The notes under the pieces were generated by a model. That model saw only the letters and a list, made by a program, of their open reading frames with translations. It was not told the origin of the DNA and ran no database searches. A stretch of DNA of 64,000 bases from Brachyhypopomus gauderio (lineage: Eukaryota > Chordata > Actinopteri > Gymnotiformes > Hypopomidae): positions 5,217,739-5,281,738 of the forward strand of contig NC_135221.1 of NCBI RefSeq assembly GCF_052324685.1. The letters run 5' to 3'. Positions 47,600 through 58,903 of the stretch are shown here, one piece after another. Position numbers and translations under genes: made by a program. How positions within the stretch are numbered: position 1 is the stretch's first letter; each line of letters opens with the position of its first letter.

Positions 47600-50350
47600 A
47601 AGGCATAATAGGCATCAAAGTTCAAGTTGGATAGCTGTGGGGGTTGGTGGGCCATTTCCAAGAGAACAGCAATAGTAGGAGGTAAGGAGAGACAGAACGC
47701 AGCCATTACAGAAGCTCCACAGGCGCTTTAGTGTGAAACACAGAGAGGACTAATTAAAATTAAAAGGACGATGAACGCGGCCATAAGACGGACAGGTGCA
47801 GAAAGGGGACATTGTTCGGGTTCACGGCTCAGGTCTCCCACCGTAACTGGAAACTGTGCATTCCACAGACCATGTTAAATTCTGAGTGACAGCACGCTGG
47901 GGGTGTGGGCCAGGCACAGCGGGTATTATCCTTCTACTGTTGCATGTCCAAGACACTTGCTTGAATATAAGGCCAATCAACAGATTACAGAGTGCAGAGG
48001 GAACCCTCTGATCTGGTTAATAATCCCCACTTTGCTGGGCGAGCCGGCGCAGGGTGGCCCAGGGAGTCGGGCGAAAGGTTCTGGCCCACCGCGGTGACAC
48101 CTCAGCCCTGTAGAGATGCTAACACAAGCAGGGTGTCCTATGGTGGAGGGTGTGGCTGTGAGTGCAATATGAATGCAGTATTCTCCGCAGCCTTTTTGAC
48201 GTCCCTTTTTGAGAAATGCATACGCGCACACTCGTCTGTTCTGTGTCAAGAATAGACACAGAGCCCTAAATCTCTGGAGCTCCCTGGATGAGAAGGTGGC
48301 GTAGAAAATGGGCCATTATCCTTCTCCTTTTACAGCGTGCGAGACAAAACCGTCTGTCCTACATGTGCATAATCCGCGTGCTCTGGGCCACCTGTAATGG
48401 TGCATACCGGGGGGGGGGGTGTTTGTGCTCTCTCTCACAGGCTCCGACTTGTGTGTGGTGACTGAAGCATTTCCATGGCGATTTGAGGTATGCATGCTCG
48501 TGCACATTCGGGACTAACTCACACATGCATAGTGAAGACGCTATTGCCATCAGGTAAATCAGCTCCTACTAAAGAGATATAGCGTGTTAAAACTGAACTA
48601 TTTGTTTAAAGGGGTGTGCATGTTTTGTAAAATAAATAAATAAAAGCTAAGCTCATGGGAACTCTCTGGTACATTGAAAGAAAATGATCAGTTATCTGCT
48701 TTTTGTGTAACAAAGACAGTTTCACGTTTCTGAGGTGCAAAGTGATTTGTAAAGGCATCCTCATCTATTATAACCAGCACTGATCTCTACTGGCTCTCCC
48801 TGAAAGGTCTGCTCTGTTTGCCTGGATTAATAGAGGGAGACAGGCATCGGAACCAGAGGAGAAAGGCCAGAGTTGCCCAAGGCTCGGGTCTGGAGGTGAT
48901 AAAAGAGAAAACTCACACTCACACAACCCCCTCCTCACGGTGAGCTTCCCACACACACACACACACACACACACCATATGAGACACGAAGCTAGGACAGG
49001 TCAAGAACAAGAGACCCACTGTACCCTGAGCTGGGGACTGTCCAACGTGGTGGATTCCTATCGGCTGTGAGCGCGGTGGGGGTCACGGACGGCACACCCG
49101 GGGCTCTTATCGCAGAACTGGGAAAGAGCATAGTAAATATCAGTGGATTAGAATGACTCGGAGTGAAAATCAGAAGAAAAGGCGTGAGATAAGGATTGTT
49201 GGGTAAGAAATGTGTCTAGAAATATCTCGGTGAGAGAGAGACACACACACATACAGAGATCAGAGAGAGATCAGAGAGAGAGAGATCATAGACAGAGAGA
49301 GAGGGGGAGGAGGAGGAGGGGATTGAGTGCCAGTCTGAGACAACCCAGACTAAGAGAATCTTGCTCACCCACAGTGACCCACAGTCAGGTAAACGATAGT
49401 ATCACTGTGCCATGTTGTGTTACAGTATTACACATTTCCAGATTTCAGCACTTACTTATGCTACAGTAACTTGTAGGGTGAATTCACAACCTTTTTCTGC
49501 AATTTAGATAGATTTCTGGCTTTAGTTGAGCTGGATGTGAACTATAGGCATATGCTACGCAGATTTTGCATCAACTCTGTTAAAGTGTCTGAGCAAAAAT
49601 GTCTGAGCTTTGAACGCTCACCAATTTGCTTATTCGGTTGGTACTGTGGTTCTGGCATAACAACCCAGTCGGCTTTGTTCATTATTGTTTTTTAGCAACA
49701 GTGAATTTAAAGCCAATAAATTTGCCTGCTGTATAATAGACACCTTATGTTGGGAAAGGTTTTGAGCAAATTCCTGAACACATGACTGTGAAGAACTTGA
49801 TGGTAAGACCCTGAATTTCTACTGTCGATATGACACGCGGAATCCTGTCTACAACAGACAGTGAGAGGTTTGCATTTTTCTATCAAGAAGCCTATTTAAA
49901 CACGTCAAGGCTTGTGGCGTCGGGTCAGAAGGTTAAATTCAATAACATCTACATATGTGGAGACATCTGAACCGTGTCTTTCCAAAAGTGTAGCTCGTTT
50001 GAAATGAGTCACCTGCGGGAGATTCATTTTGTTCAGCATCTTAAATCATATAATTGCACTATAGTCAAATGTTTTACTGTAGAAATCAACCGCGAAACGT
50101 GTGAGGGCGTTCTCGTAGCCTCCAATATTGCTGTCCTTGCTTACAACATTCATAAAATGCAATACAACATAAAATGCAATACAATATTTCACCTCGGGCA
50201 ACGATTATGCTTCATGTACGCGGTCTTCATGAGATACTTTGAATGAATAGTAAACAGTTGCCAGTTTTTTTTTCGTTTGCTTGTTTTTTTTTACGTTTTG
50301 TTTTATATTTCTGCGAGTGTAAGTAGCAGGTGAACTTAATGCTCACTGAC
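47600..50350. other. Upstream flank of prss23
   Basis: Contains an 11-G run (48409-48419), a (CA)n tract (48951-48973) and a GA-rich tract (49230-49320). A CAG|GTAAAC donor-like site at 49388 could end a noncoding exon, but this cannot be confirmed. Confidence 0.35.
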
Positions 50351-50352
50351 AG

Positions 50353-50725
50353 GTCTCGTTGACTTCAGCGGCGCTAGGACCTCGACGGTAGAGCTGAGCG
50401 CTCCAGTTCTGCCCCGGTTCTCCTCAAGAAGACACAGCAGCACCAGTCGAGGTCGCGCCTGCCTCTCTCCGGGGACGCAGCTGCACAGAACCGGCTACGG
50501 ATATGTCCAGATTAATGACATTAAGACTTTTGTAGACTTAAGTGGTGAAATTCCAGATGATCTGAAAAGCCCAGCAAGCGGTGTCCGTGATAGTGGGATA
50601 CCTGTCAAACTGCACTAGGGACGAAATGGAAGGAAACTTGGGATCTGGGATGCCCAGTGCACTTGAAGAGAAAACCGTGATTTGGATTTAAAAACGGCAC
50701 AATTTGTTTAATGACCCATTTCAAG
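50353..50725 (+). promoter_or_regulatory. prss23: Putative prss23 noncoding exon
   Basis: The coding exon of prss23 opens at a splice acceptor (TAATTTCAG, 51730-51731) only 18 bases before its ATG, so an upstream noncoding exon must exist. The stretch 50353-50725 ends at a donor, CAAG|GTTGAG, and begins after a possible acceptor (CTGACAG, 50351-50352). It could instead be the first exon, starting further in. Its open frames are short. Confidence 0.4.
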
Positions 50726-51749
50726 GTTGAGTATTTTTGTTTCTTTTTTAAAAAGCTTTTTAAAATTGGTTTTACGACACGCCATCATCTGATAAAGATA
50801 TGCGTAAACGTAGCGCTAGGACTGCTCGTTTGGTTGACACCAGCCCATGTATTAATGTGTCATTATTTTATATGCAGTGTGTAATACACCTAAAACCAGA
50901 AACAACTGCTGTAGGCTGCATTGATGAAATGGGCAGCGTTTACACATGGCACTTGTTGGTTTGTACGACCTCGGTACCAGTAAAACTAAGCAAACACGGT
51001 GTGTTTTCTCTGAATTTAGCATCAACACTGGGGGTGGAAGGATGGTGGGACCTCCATTCACCACCTCCGAGATAACAAAAGACTATGTGGCGGTATTGAG
51101 ACGTCGCTCTGGGGAACTGGGACGCCTCACTAAGAGGTCAAATATGGGCACAGGACATGTTTGTGGAGTTTGTGGAGCTGTTGTGTGTGAATGAATGACG
51201 AAATTCCTGATGCATCTAAATTTATATGGACCAGTGCGATGCAATGTAAAATATTTAGATTGCTCATTAAGTTATTTGTAGCAAAAAAATTCGCAGAGTT
51301 CACGGCGTTTTCCATGTGACTATAGGGTACATTTGCAGGACTCAGTGACCACTTGAAAAAAACACAACTGTTTCTATTTGATTAAAAACACATCTTTAAA
51401 ATAAAAGATGCAAGATATATTCCGTTCCATCAAACCTGTACCTAGTAAGAAAAAAACCCTGGGCCATGACATGCACTCTGACATTAACATCTCTATAATC
51501 ATGTAGGTAGGAAAACTATTATGAGTTACTAATAAAGAACAAAACGGTCATCATTCAGTCGTATGACTTTACGCTCCAAGAGTTTTAATATGCTTTGTGA
51601 TTAAATTGTGACACTGTGACAAAAAGCCAAGTCTGATGTGGCATAGCTCACCAAATAAAACAAAGTTTGCTAAATTACTTTGGTATCAAACTGCTGCAGT
51701 TAATAAGCAAAGTGTGTCGTTCTAATTTCAGGTTCCTCGAGTCTCAGAC

Positions 51750-52895
51750 ATGGCACACAGCTGGAGATTGATCCGAGTGTATCCTTGCTTCGTGTGTCTC
51801 CTCCTCCTCCAGTCGAGGTCTCCGTCGGTGACAGCAGGCCCACACCAGTCCGAGCATCCACGCCTGCCCTCGCTGATGCCCCATGTCCCGTTGCCCCTCT
51901 CCCGCTCCCATTTCAGCGCAAAGACCCAGTTGGACATCACCACCCACTGCAATGCCAGCTGCTTCCACAAGGGGGAGGATGTCGACAAAGGACGCCTAAC
52001 TGAAGAGCTGGCGTTTGAGACGCTGTATGCTGATGGCTCCCGTACTCTGACCACCGTTGATGTCTATGATGATGATGGAGACATTGATCTCCCCGGGGGG
52101 AGCCACAACGCCCCGTCCGTCCCTCACAAGAGGACTAGGAGGCAGATCTATGGCGCTGATGGACGCTTTAACATCCGCGGCGATCACTTCCTGATGGACT
52201 ACCCCTTCTCCACAGCCGTGCGCATCTCGACAGGCTGCACTGGGGTTCTGGTCTCCCAGCTGCACGTGCTGACCGCCGCCCACTGTGTGCACGACGGGAA
52301 GGATTACGTTAAAGGTGCGCGCAAACTCAGGGTCGGCTTCCTCGTGCCGCCCTCGGTCAACACCACCAAGCCTGGCCAGGCTCCCCCCAAGAAGCCCTTC
52401 GTGCGCTGGGTAAAAGTCAGGCGCACGCGGGTGCCCAAAGGTTGGATCCAGGGGCCCCAGGAGGTCAGCATGGACTACGACTACGCGCTCCTGGAGCTGC
52501 GTTGGCCCCACCGGCGGCCCTTCATGCGGCTGGCCGTGGCCCCTCATGCCGACGACCTGCCCGGGAAGCGCATACACTTCTCGGGCTTCGACAGCGACCG
52601 GCCAGGAGAGCTGGTGTACCGCTTCTGCCCCGTGGAGGACGAGTCCAACGACCTGCTGTACCAGCACTGCGACGCACGGCCCGGCGCCAGCGGCTCCGGC
52701 GTCTACGGCCGCGTGTGGGACGACGTGCTGGAGCGCTGGGAGCGGAAGGTGATCGGCATCTTCTCGGGACACCAGTGGCTGGAAGTTGACGGCGAGAACC
52801 GCGACTACAACGTGGCCGTGCGCTTCACGCCGCTCAAATTCGCCCAGATCTGCTACTGGGTGCATGGAAACAAAGCAGACTGTAGCCAGGACTGA
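51750..52895 (+). CDS. prss23: Serine protease 23
   Basis: Secreted trypsin-fold protease of the PRSS23/PRSS35 pair, encoded in a single exon of 381 aa, close to the 383 aa of human PRSS23. Residues 10-29 form a signal peptide (CFVCLLLL core). A basic site, KRTRRQ, at 127-132 is a likely proprotein cleavage point. The catalytic triad is visible: His178 in LTAAHC, Asp244 in DYALLEL and Ser314 in GASGSG. The residue before the serine is Ala instead of the usual Asp of GDSGG, as known for this family. GIFSGHQW, FNVAVR-like YNVAVRFTP and QICYWVHGN near the C terminus are PRSS23 signatures. Ser at 314 excludes PRSS35, which has Thr there. The codons are strongly GC-rich at third positions compared with the flanks. 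The ATG at 51750 lies just inside the exon acceptor. The likely poly(A) signal is AATAAA at 53719-53724. Confidence 0.96.
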   Translation: MAHSWRLIRVYPCFVCLLLLQSRSPSVTAGPHQSEHPRLPSLMPHVPLPLSRSHFSAKTQLDITTHCNASCFHKGEDVDKGRLTEELAFETLYADGSRTLTTVDVYDDDGDIDLPGGSHNAPSVPHKRTRRQIYGADGRFNIRGDHFLMDYPFSTAVRISTGCTGVLVSQLHVLTAAHCVHDGKDYVKGARKLRVGFLVPPSVNTTKPGQAPPKKPFVRWVKVRRTRVPKGWIQGPQEVSMDYDYALLELRWPHRRPFMRLAVAPHADDLPGKRIHFSGFDSDRPGELVYRFCPVEDESNDLLYQHCDARPGASGSGVYGRVWDDVLERWERKVIGIFSGHQWLEVDGENRDYNVAVRFTPLKFAQICYWVHGNKADCSQD

Positions 52896-53745
52896 GACCA
52901 TGAACTAGAGGAAGGACAGACTATTGAACCTGCACTTTATGGTGAATCCTTTCACAAGCAAGGCAACAATATTCAGATCATGTCCTTGGCAGTAGGTTAG
53001 CACAGGATTCTGGAATTGTCAAAAAAATTTATTTAATCCAAATTGGATCTGAAGCGACATTTGTCTTTAAATTGGACATTTATTTAACTAAGCAAAAAAC
53101 CACTATTTGTTCTCCCTCCATTTTGAAATGTTGCACCATTTAAGTTTAAGGTTACTGCTGAGACCTATAGTGGTACAAGGGGTGACTGAGGACACACATC
53201 TTATGTCACATCAATACACATATAGTTGCGTTGTTTTTGTGTGTGCGATTTTATTGCAGTTTCTATTTCATTTTTAGAGCAATGCTTACATTTACAACTG
53301 TTTTTTAATATTGTGGTTACAGGGCTAGTTTTGATCCTGTGGGTGAACTTTGTTTTTTTATGTTTTATTGCTTATCAGAATAACAGAATGAACTGGTAGT
53401 GTCTGATTGTGTCTTGAAAGGAGGAAAACAGATAACTGAGTTTTGTCTTATATTGTTAATTTCAGGGTAGAGACATTACTAGATGACTGTGATAGGCAAA
53501 ATCCAAGCGTAACCCCCACAAGAAACTTGCTGTAGTAAATATGTTACAGGACTAGCAAAACTACAAATCTTTATCAAAATAATATATATCATAAAGAAAG
53601 AGAGAAAATCCATGAACTGTTCCTTAGCTATCATGACTAGCTTTTTTGGATAACGTGCAAGTAATGAGCTAAATTGATTTTGAACATATTTTTATTTTTT
53701 GGAAAGTGCTTATATTTTAATAAACAAAATATGTATATTATGCTT
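52896..53745 (+). other. prss23: prss23 3' UTR
   Basis: AT-rich sequence after the stop codon, ending just beyond AATAAA at 53719-53724, which is followed by a T-rich stretch. About 0.85 kb. Confidence 0.6.
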
Positions 53746-53749
53746 GCTT

Positions 53750-54510
53750 TATTTTCTTGCATTCTTTGTTCATAAAAAGCTTTGGTAATACAGACTACAG
53801 TTTAGTCTGGGAGAAAGACGTCTCCCCAAACATGTCCCTATGTTACTCATATTCAAAATAGCACACGTTCTTGCAATAGAACTCCAGCTCCCTCATGTGG
53901 GTGAGAACAGTATTGCAGATGTAGTAGTAGTTACCATAGATAAGGTATAGTAGGTTTCTTTGGAATAAAAACAAACACAAAAATAAACAAAAACGAGGAA
54001 CAGACTACAAGGACGTTTCCGTCTTCACCATATTTTGTTTGCACTAACTCACATGCTGATAACAGTAATGGAGTCTCGGACTGCCACATATGAGTATTGG
54101 TGCCAGAATATCCTCAAGCAGGAACAGACTGATGCAACTAGAGACTCTGTAAATCAAGTTTGCGTTAAGAATACTTAATTATTTAAACAATAGATTTTTA
54201 GCTACTTCCAAACTACATGTGATTGCAGTTTTAGCCATATTCCACCAAATTGCCACCAGTAAGCTAATATCATTATTAAGCATTTAAGATGTTTATACGA
54301 GTCATTTGCACTGCAGAAGTGAATAAATAAAAATCTCCAGTTAGCAACTGTATAAATGTCAGTCCTTCCAAAAATATTCTCCATCTCTAATCGATTACTG
54401 GATTCTGCAATTACAAAACTCTACAAGAAAAACAAGATTCAAACTAATCCCACTTAAAAAGAAATAAGTAAGTGAGAAGACTCAAGATAATCCTTTATAT
54501 ATACTCACCC
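53750..54510. other. Intergenic, nothing recognised
   Basis: AT-rich, no exon or repeat family supported. Confidence 0.45.
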
Positions 54511-54515
54511 ATATA

Positions 54516-55150
54516 AGCGTGTTGGCACTGACCTGGTCTATGGATACATTCACAAGCGTGTTGGCACTGACCAGGTCTATGGATATACTCACAAACGTGT
54601 TGGCACTCACCTGGTCTATGGATATACTCACAAGCGTGTTGGCACTCACCTGGTCTATGGATATACCCACAAGCGTGTTGGCACTCACCTGGTCTATGGA
54701 TATACTTACAAGCGTGTTGGCATTCACCTGGTCTATGGATATACTCACAAGCGTGTTGGCACTCACCTGGTCTATGGATATACTCACAAGCATGTTGGCA
54801 CTCACCTGGTCTATGGATATTCTCACAAGCATGTTGGCACTCACCTGGTCTATGGATATACTCACAAGCGTGTTGGCACTCACCTGGTCTATGGATATAC
54901 TCACAAGCGTGTTGGCACTCACCTGGTCTATGGATATACTTACAAGCGTGTTGGCACTCACCTGGTCTATGGATATACTCACAAGCGTGTTGGCACTCAA
55001 CTGGTCTATGGATATACTCACAAGCGTGTTGGCACTCACCTGGTCTATGGATATACTCACAAGCATGTTGGCACTCACCTGGTCTATGGATATACTCACA
55101 AGCGTGTTGGCACTCACCTGGTCTATGGATATACTCACAAGCATGTTGGC
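54516..55150. repeat. 39-bp minisatellite carrying splice-donor motifs
   Basis: About 16 tandem units of 39 bp with no indels: TGTTGGCA recurs exactly every 39 bp from about 54519 to 55143. On the minus strand most units contain CAGGTGAGT, a consensus 5' splice site (about 12 exact copies), and TTGTGAGTAT about 18 bases further on. Frames of more than 200 codons stay open on both strands because 39 is a multiple of three. They encode 13-residue repeats and are not supported as genes. Confidence 0.97.
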
Positions 55151-55516
55151 ATTCTCTTACAGCATTTATGTCCCTCACCTTGGGTACAACATTCCATTAC
55201 CCCTCTTACTTTTCCTGCTAGGTGACCACAACACTATGGTGCCCCACAACCAATCCACCCCCCGCCCCTCCTCATTTGTCCTTGCCATCAACGAGAATCT
55301 TATCCTAAAATTCCATAAATATTACACATTGGAAAAATCTACTCTTAGCGCAAACATCACTGGGTTTAGCAATTGCCACAGAAAATAATCAAATCACAAT
55401 GTTCAATATCTTATGGGGACCTTTAATTAAAAGCACAGATTAAAATTACCCACCACTTCCTGGGCCTGTTAACCAGTTTCCCCATTCTAACACTCTCTGA
55501 TTATATGTATCTGCGA

Positions 55517-55607
55517 ATAATTAACTAAGCAGATTGCAAACAACTGATTTGATGTGTACAGTGTGTACACATCAAATCATTTGTTTGCAATCTGCTTAGT
55601 TAATTAT
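55517..55607. repeat. 91-bp near-perfect hairpin
   Basis: Two 44-bp arms (55517-55560 and 55564-55607) separated by a 3-base loop, with one mismatch (CAACTG against CAAATG). It may be a small MITE or a local inverted duplication. No terminal target duplication is evident. Confidence 0.9.
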
Positions 55608-55911
55608 ATATATGCTTAGTTAGTGTACTACACACACACACTAACTGGTGCAACCACATTACAATGAACAACCTTGTAATAGCAAACTGATTCATCTTAG
55701 GCGTGTCCTATTCTCTCGCACTGCACACTTGAGACGACTTATTGTAATCACTGGCATTCCTACACAACCAATTTCACCACCCATTATTGTCACTCATTAT
55801 AACTGTCCTTAATTCTACATTGTTATTCTGCAAGTTGATGTTTAGTATTCGTATTTCTAAACTGACTTTGGTATAAAGTTGACTTTTAAAGAGGCGTGGG
55901 TAGTGTGGCAG

Positions 55912-56470
55912 GGGGCACTCTTTCATGGAGCTGTGGAAGGAAGTGGCCTGGTCTGTTGAGCCATGTTTACTTTATCTCATGTGGACGGCTGTGTACGTTG
56001 CTTACCTGAAGGAGAGATGGCAACAAGATGCATTATGGGAAGAAGTCGAGGAAGCACATGCAGTGTGAAGGGAAAACCGTGGGTCCTGGGCCTTATGTGG
56101 ATGTCACATGCATTTCTACACACAAACTTTGATGTGTAAAAACCACCTGAAAATTGAAGACCCGTCATGGTCATCATATTCCCTAAACAATGGCCTCTGT
56201 CTGCAGAATAATCTCCTCTGCCTCATTGCAAACATTGTTCAGGGATCATTTGAATAAGATTAGGCGTTGACTTGGCCTGCAAACACCCCAGATCTCAATC
56301 CAGTCAAGTGTCTGTGGGATACATTAGAAAAACAAGTCTGATTCATGGAGGCCCCACCTGACAACATAGATGATTTAAGGTTCCTCTGCTGACAATGTTG
56401 TGCCAGATGTCACAGCCTGACACCTTCCAAGGTTTTGGCAGCACGAAAGGGGGGATGATAATGCTAGTGT
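55912..56470 (+). mobile_element. Decayed Tc1-like transposon, C-terminal half
   Basis: The plus strand, in broken frames, reads as the distal part of a Tc1-type transposase: a Q-Q-D-N-A-P-C-like region near 56195-56220, L-T-W-P-A-N-T-P-D-L-N-P-V near 56270-56305 and the L-W-D-T-L-E-K-Q-V end near 56315-56340. A tail near 56440 (GGCAGCACGAAAGGGGG) follows. It is a different lineage from the copies at 6275 and 32500. Frameshifts are present. Confidence 0.75.
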
Positions 56471-56479
56471 GCTAGTGCC

Positions 56480-58050
56480 CACATCAAGATCGACATTATA
56501 TTTTCAATGGTGAATCAGTATGTGACATTTTGATTCGCATGTTGAAGACAGTATTCTCAAAAAGAATAAGAACATTCACTAAGTCTTAATATTGTTTATG
56601 GTACTGTAATCTAAAATCATATTTCACACCTCATCATAAAGTTCTTCTGCTTTGTTCAGTACGTGCATCTTGAGAAACTCGTTGTAGTTTGTAACATCCT
56701 TCTTAGCAGTAGATACGTTTCAGAGATCGCTCAAACGAAGAACTAACTCCACGATGACTTCAGCAAATGGTGTTGCTTCATCATTTAGCAAATTGCCCAT
56801 ACCTTTAATTTACTACAATTCTAGCCTAGGAACATTAAAAATATGTAAACCAAAAAATAAAAATGGAAGATTGCATTAGGACTGCAGTTCTCACAGAAAT
56901 ACGCCTGCTACATCTCATGGTGATGGAATCTCTTGTCTAGTCTACACCATCTTGGGTTTGTTACACACTTCAGAATGCTACGCACTGACTTATTACTTCA
57001 GAAATAATTAGTACGCATGGCAATTGTACAGCAACCCCGTAAGTCAGTAAAATACATCAAACTGAGTATCCAGATGCGAGGGCCCTGATGTTTTCCCTAC
57101 ACCAAAACAGTCACGTGAATCCCCAAAACGGCTTGTTTCTCTGTGCTGCAGTTCATAATAAACCTTTTGAAAAGTTTGGCTGCGCTGATTTGGCCCCAAC
57201 AGACTTCACCAATGAGTAACTGACTCCACCAAGACTTCAAATAAGGTGAGATTATTGTGCGACTACGTCTCATGATTTACAGCCAACTGCCGTGAGAAAT
57301 GCAGACATCTGTGAGGAGGAGGAATACGCGATGGGCATTGACTGCCCTCCCTCTAGTGGTCTAACCCGGTAACAGCACAGCGCTGAAACACCACAACATG
57401 GCGATTGTCAGATACGCTGTGGCCTTGAATGATCATTTAGGCTATAGCTAAACCAATACTTAAATGCACAATAACTTCAGGGTGGGTGTGGAGGTGTTTA
57501 TTTATATATACACACACACACACACGCCTCAACCCAATTTTGCCATGGTCTACTTTTAACCAATATCCAGTAGTCACTACTAAAATACATTTTAGGTATG
57601 GTGAAAACCACACACCTTTTCTACAGATGCTCTTACTCTTCTCAGTAACAAAGTACTTATCAAACCTACACACTGATCACGCTCTTCCAATGATTTGACT
57701 TGATAAAAAAAAAAATCATTACATTTTGCTCAAGACAGCACAGTAAATCCACACTGAATAATTGTGTATAAACACAAACGACAAACACGTGTGGCACTGC
57801 CAGCTCAGCCCCAACTTGGCAACATCATGGTGTGGCTTAAACAGAAGCAGTTACACAACACGTCAGGAGCCACACACAGTTACACAACACTTGAAGAAGC
57901 CATGTGCAATGGCAATCAAGTCTTTCAGGCCTAATTTGACTTCAGCCATCAGATCACTGACATTTTGAACAGGAAACTAAAGCATTAAACTCATTTATGT
58001 AAAATGGTTCAGTGTAGTTTTTTTTTGCGCATATAAACACAGTCATAGCA
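56480..58050. other. Intergenic, nothing recognised
   Basis: AT-rich with short open frames; a short (CA)n tract at 57510-57525. No exon supported. Confidence 0.45.
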
Positions 58051-58903
58051 GGGTAGTTTAGTGCCTTTTTTATTAGAGATAAGGAGACGATACAAAACAT
58101 CCACAAACCATTATCTTTCGAAGCTCTGTACACAGGCTGTTCAAACACATCGCTCCCACCTCTCCTGCACTCACCCCTTCCTACGTTTCATCCAATTCAG
58201 AAGACTTCTGAGCAAACAGAGCCACAATTTGTACATGTTGAGGAATGTGTTCAAATGTCTTGACACCAGTGCCATGGTTTGGACAAGGAGACGTTCGAAA
58301 TTAAGAGCCAGAATCATTAAAACATTTAGAACTTCAAAAATTAGGAAAAAATGGAGGGGGAGAAATTATTGTTCCCAAAATGGTCTTAAAGATCTTGTGC
58401 AATCAATCTTGCAGTAAACTGTTTTGTACTACACCTAGTCTCAACTACGCACACATACTTAGAAAAATTAACTAGAAGTTTGGCAAAAAACAAAAAAAAC
58501 AAAGTCATTGTATAATTATGAACAGTATTCTACAGATTCAACTAGTTAGATTTTGTACGGGTTGCAGTTCAGTCTCATCGTCTTCCTTCAACAAGCTAAT
58601 GGAATCTAGAAAGAACAAATCTGTCCACACACATTTACAGTTACACAATTTTGTTTATAATCATCCTCCTTCATCTTTTTTTTTTTTTTACTTTTTGAAG
58701 AGCTTTTTTCCTTTTGTTTGTTTTGTTCTTCATACGTGTGAAATGGAATGACAGCCTACATTTCTGTGAAGTTTGGAAACTGTCACTTACAACCAACCCT
58801 CCCCACCCCCAAAAGAAACCACCCCCAGCCCACCAACAACCCTGCCAACCGTCCCTTACCCCCCCAACGCTGGAATGAACAGCTATACCCCTCAGTGCTG
58901 AGC
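58050..58903 (-). other. cfl1: cfl1 3' UTR
   Basis: Minus-strand sequence following the cfl1 stop. The reverse complement of TTTATT at 58069-58074 is AATAAA, the likely poly(A) signal, giving a UTR of about 0.85 kb, a length usual for cofilin mRNAs. Includes an A-rich tract (T-run at 58678-58690 on the plus strand). Confidence 0.6.

Noticed and set aside
51996-52901. 301-codon minus-strand frame
   Set aside because: Antisense shadow of the GC-rich prss23 coding exon.
54482-55388. Frames of 220-289 codons in a 39-bp repeat; also considered as a CRISPR-like array
   Set aside because: Head-to-tail repeats without unique spacers in a vertebrate genome. The frames are repeat artefacts.
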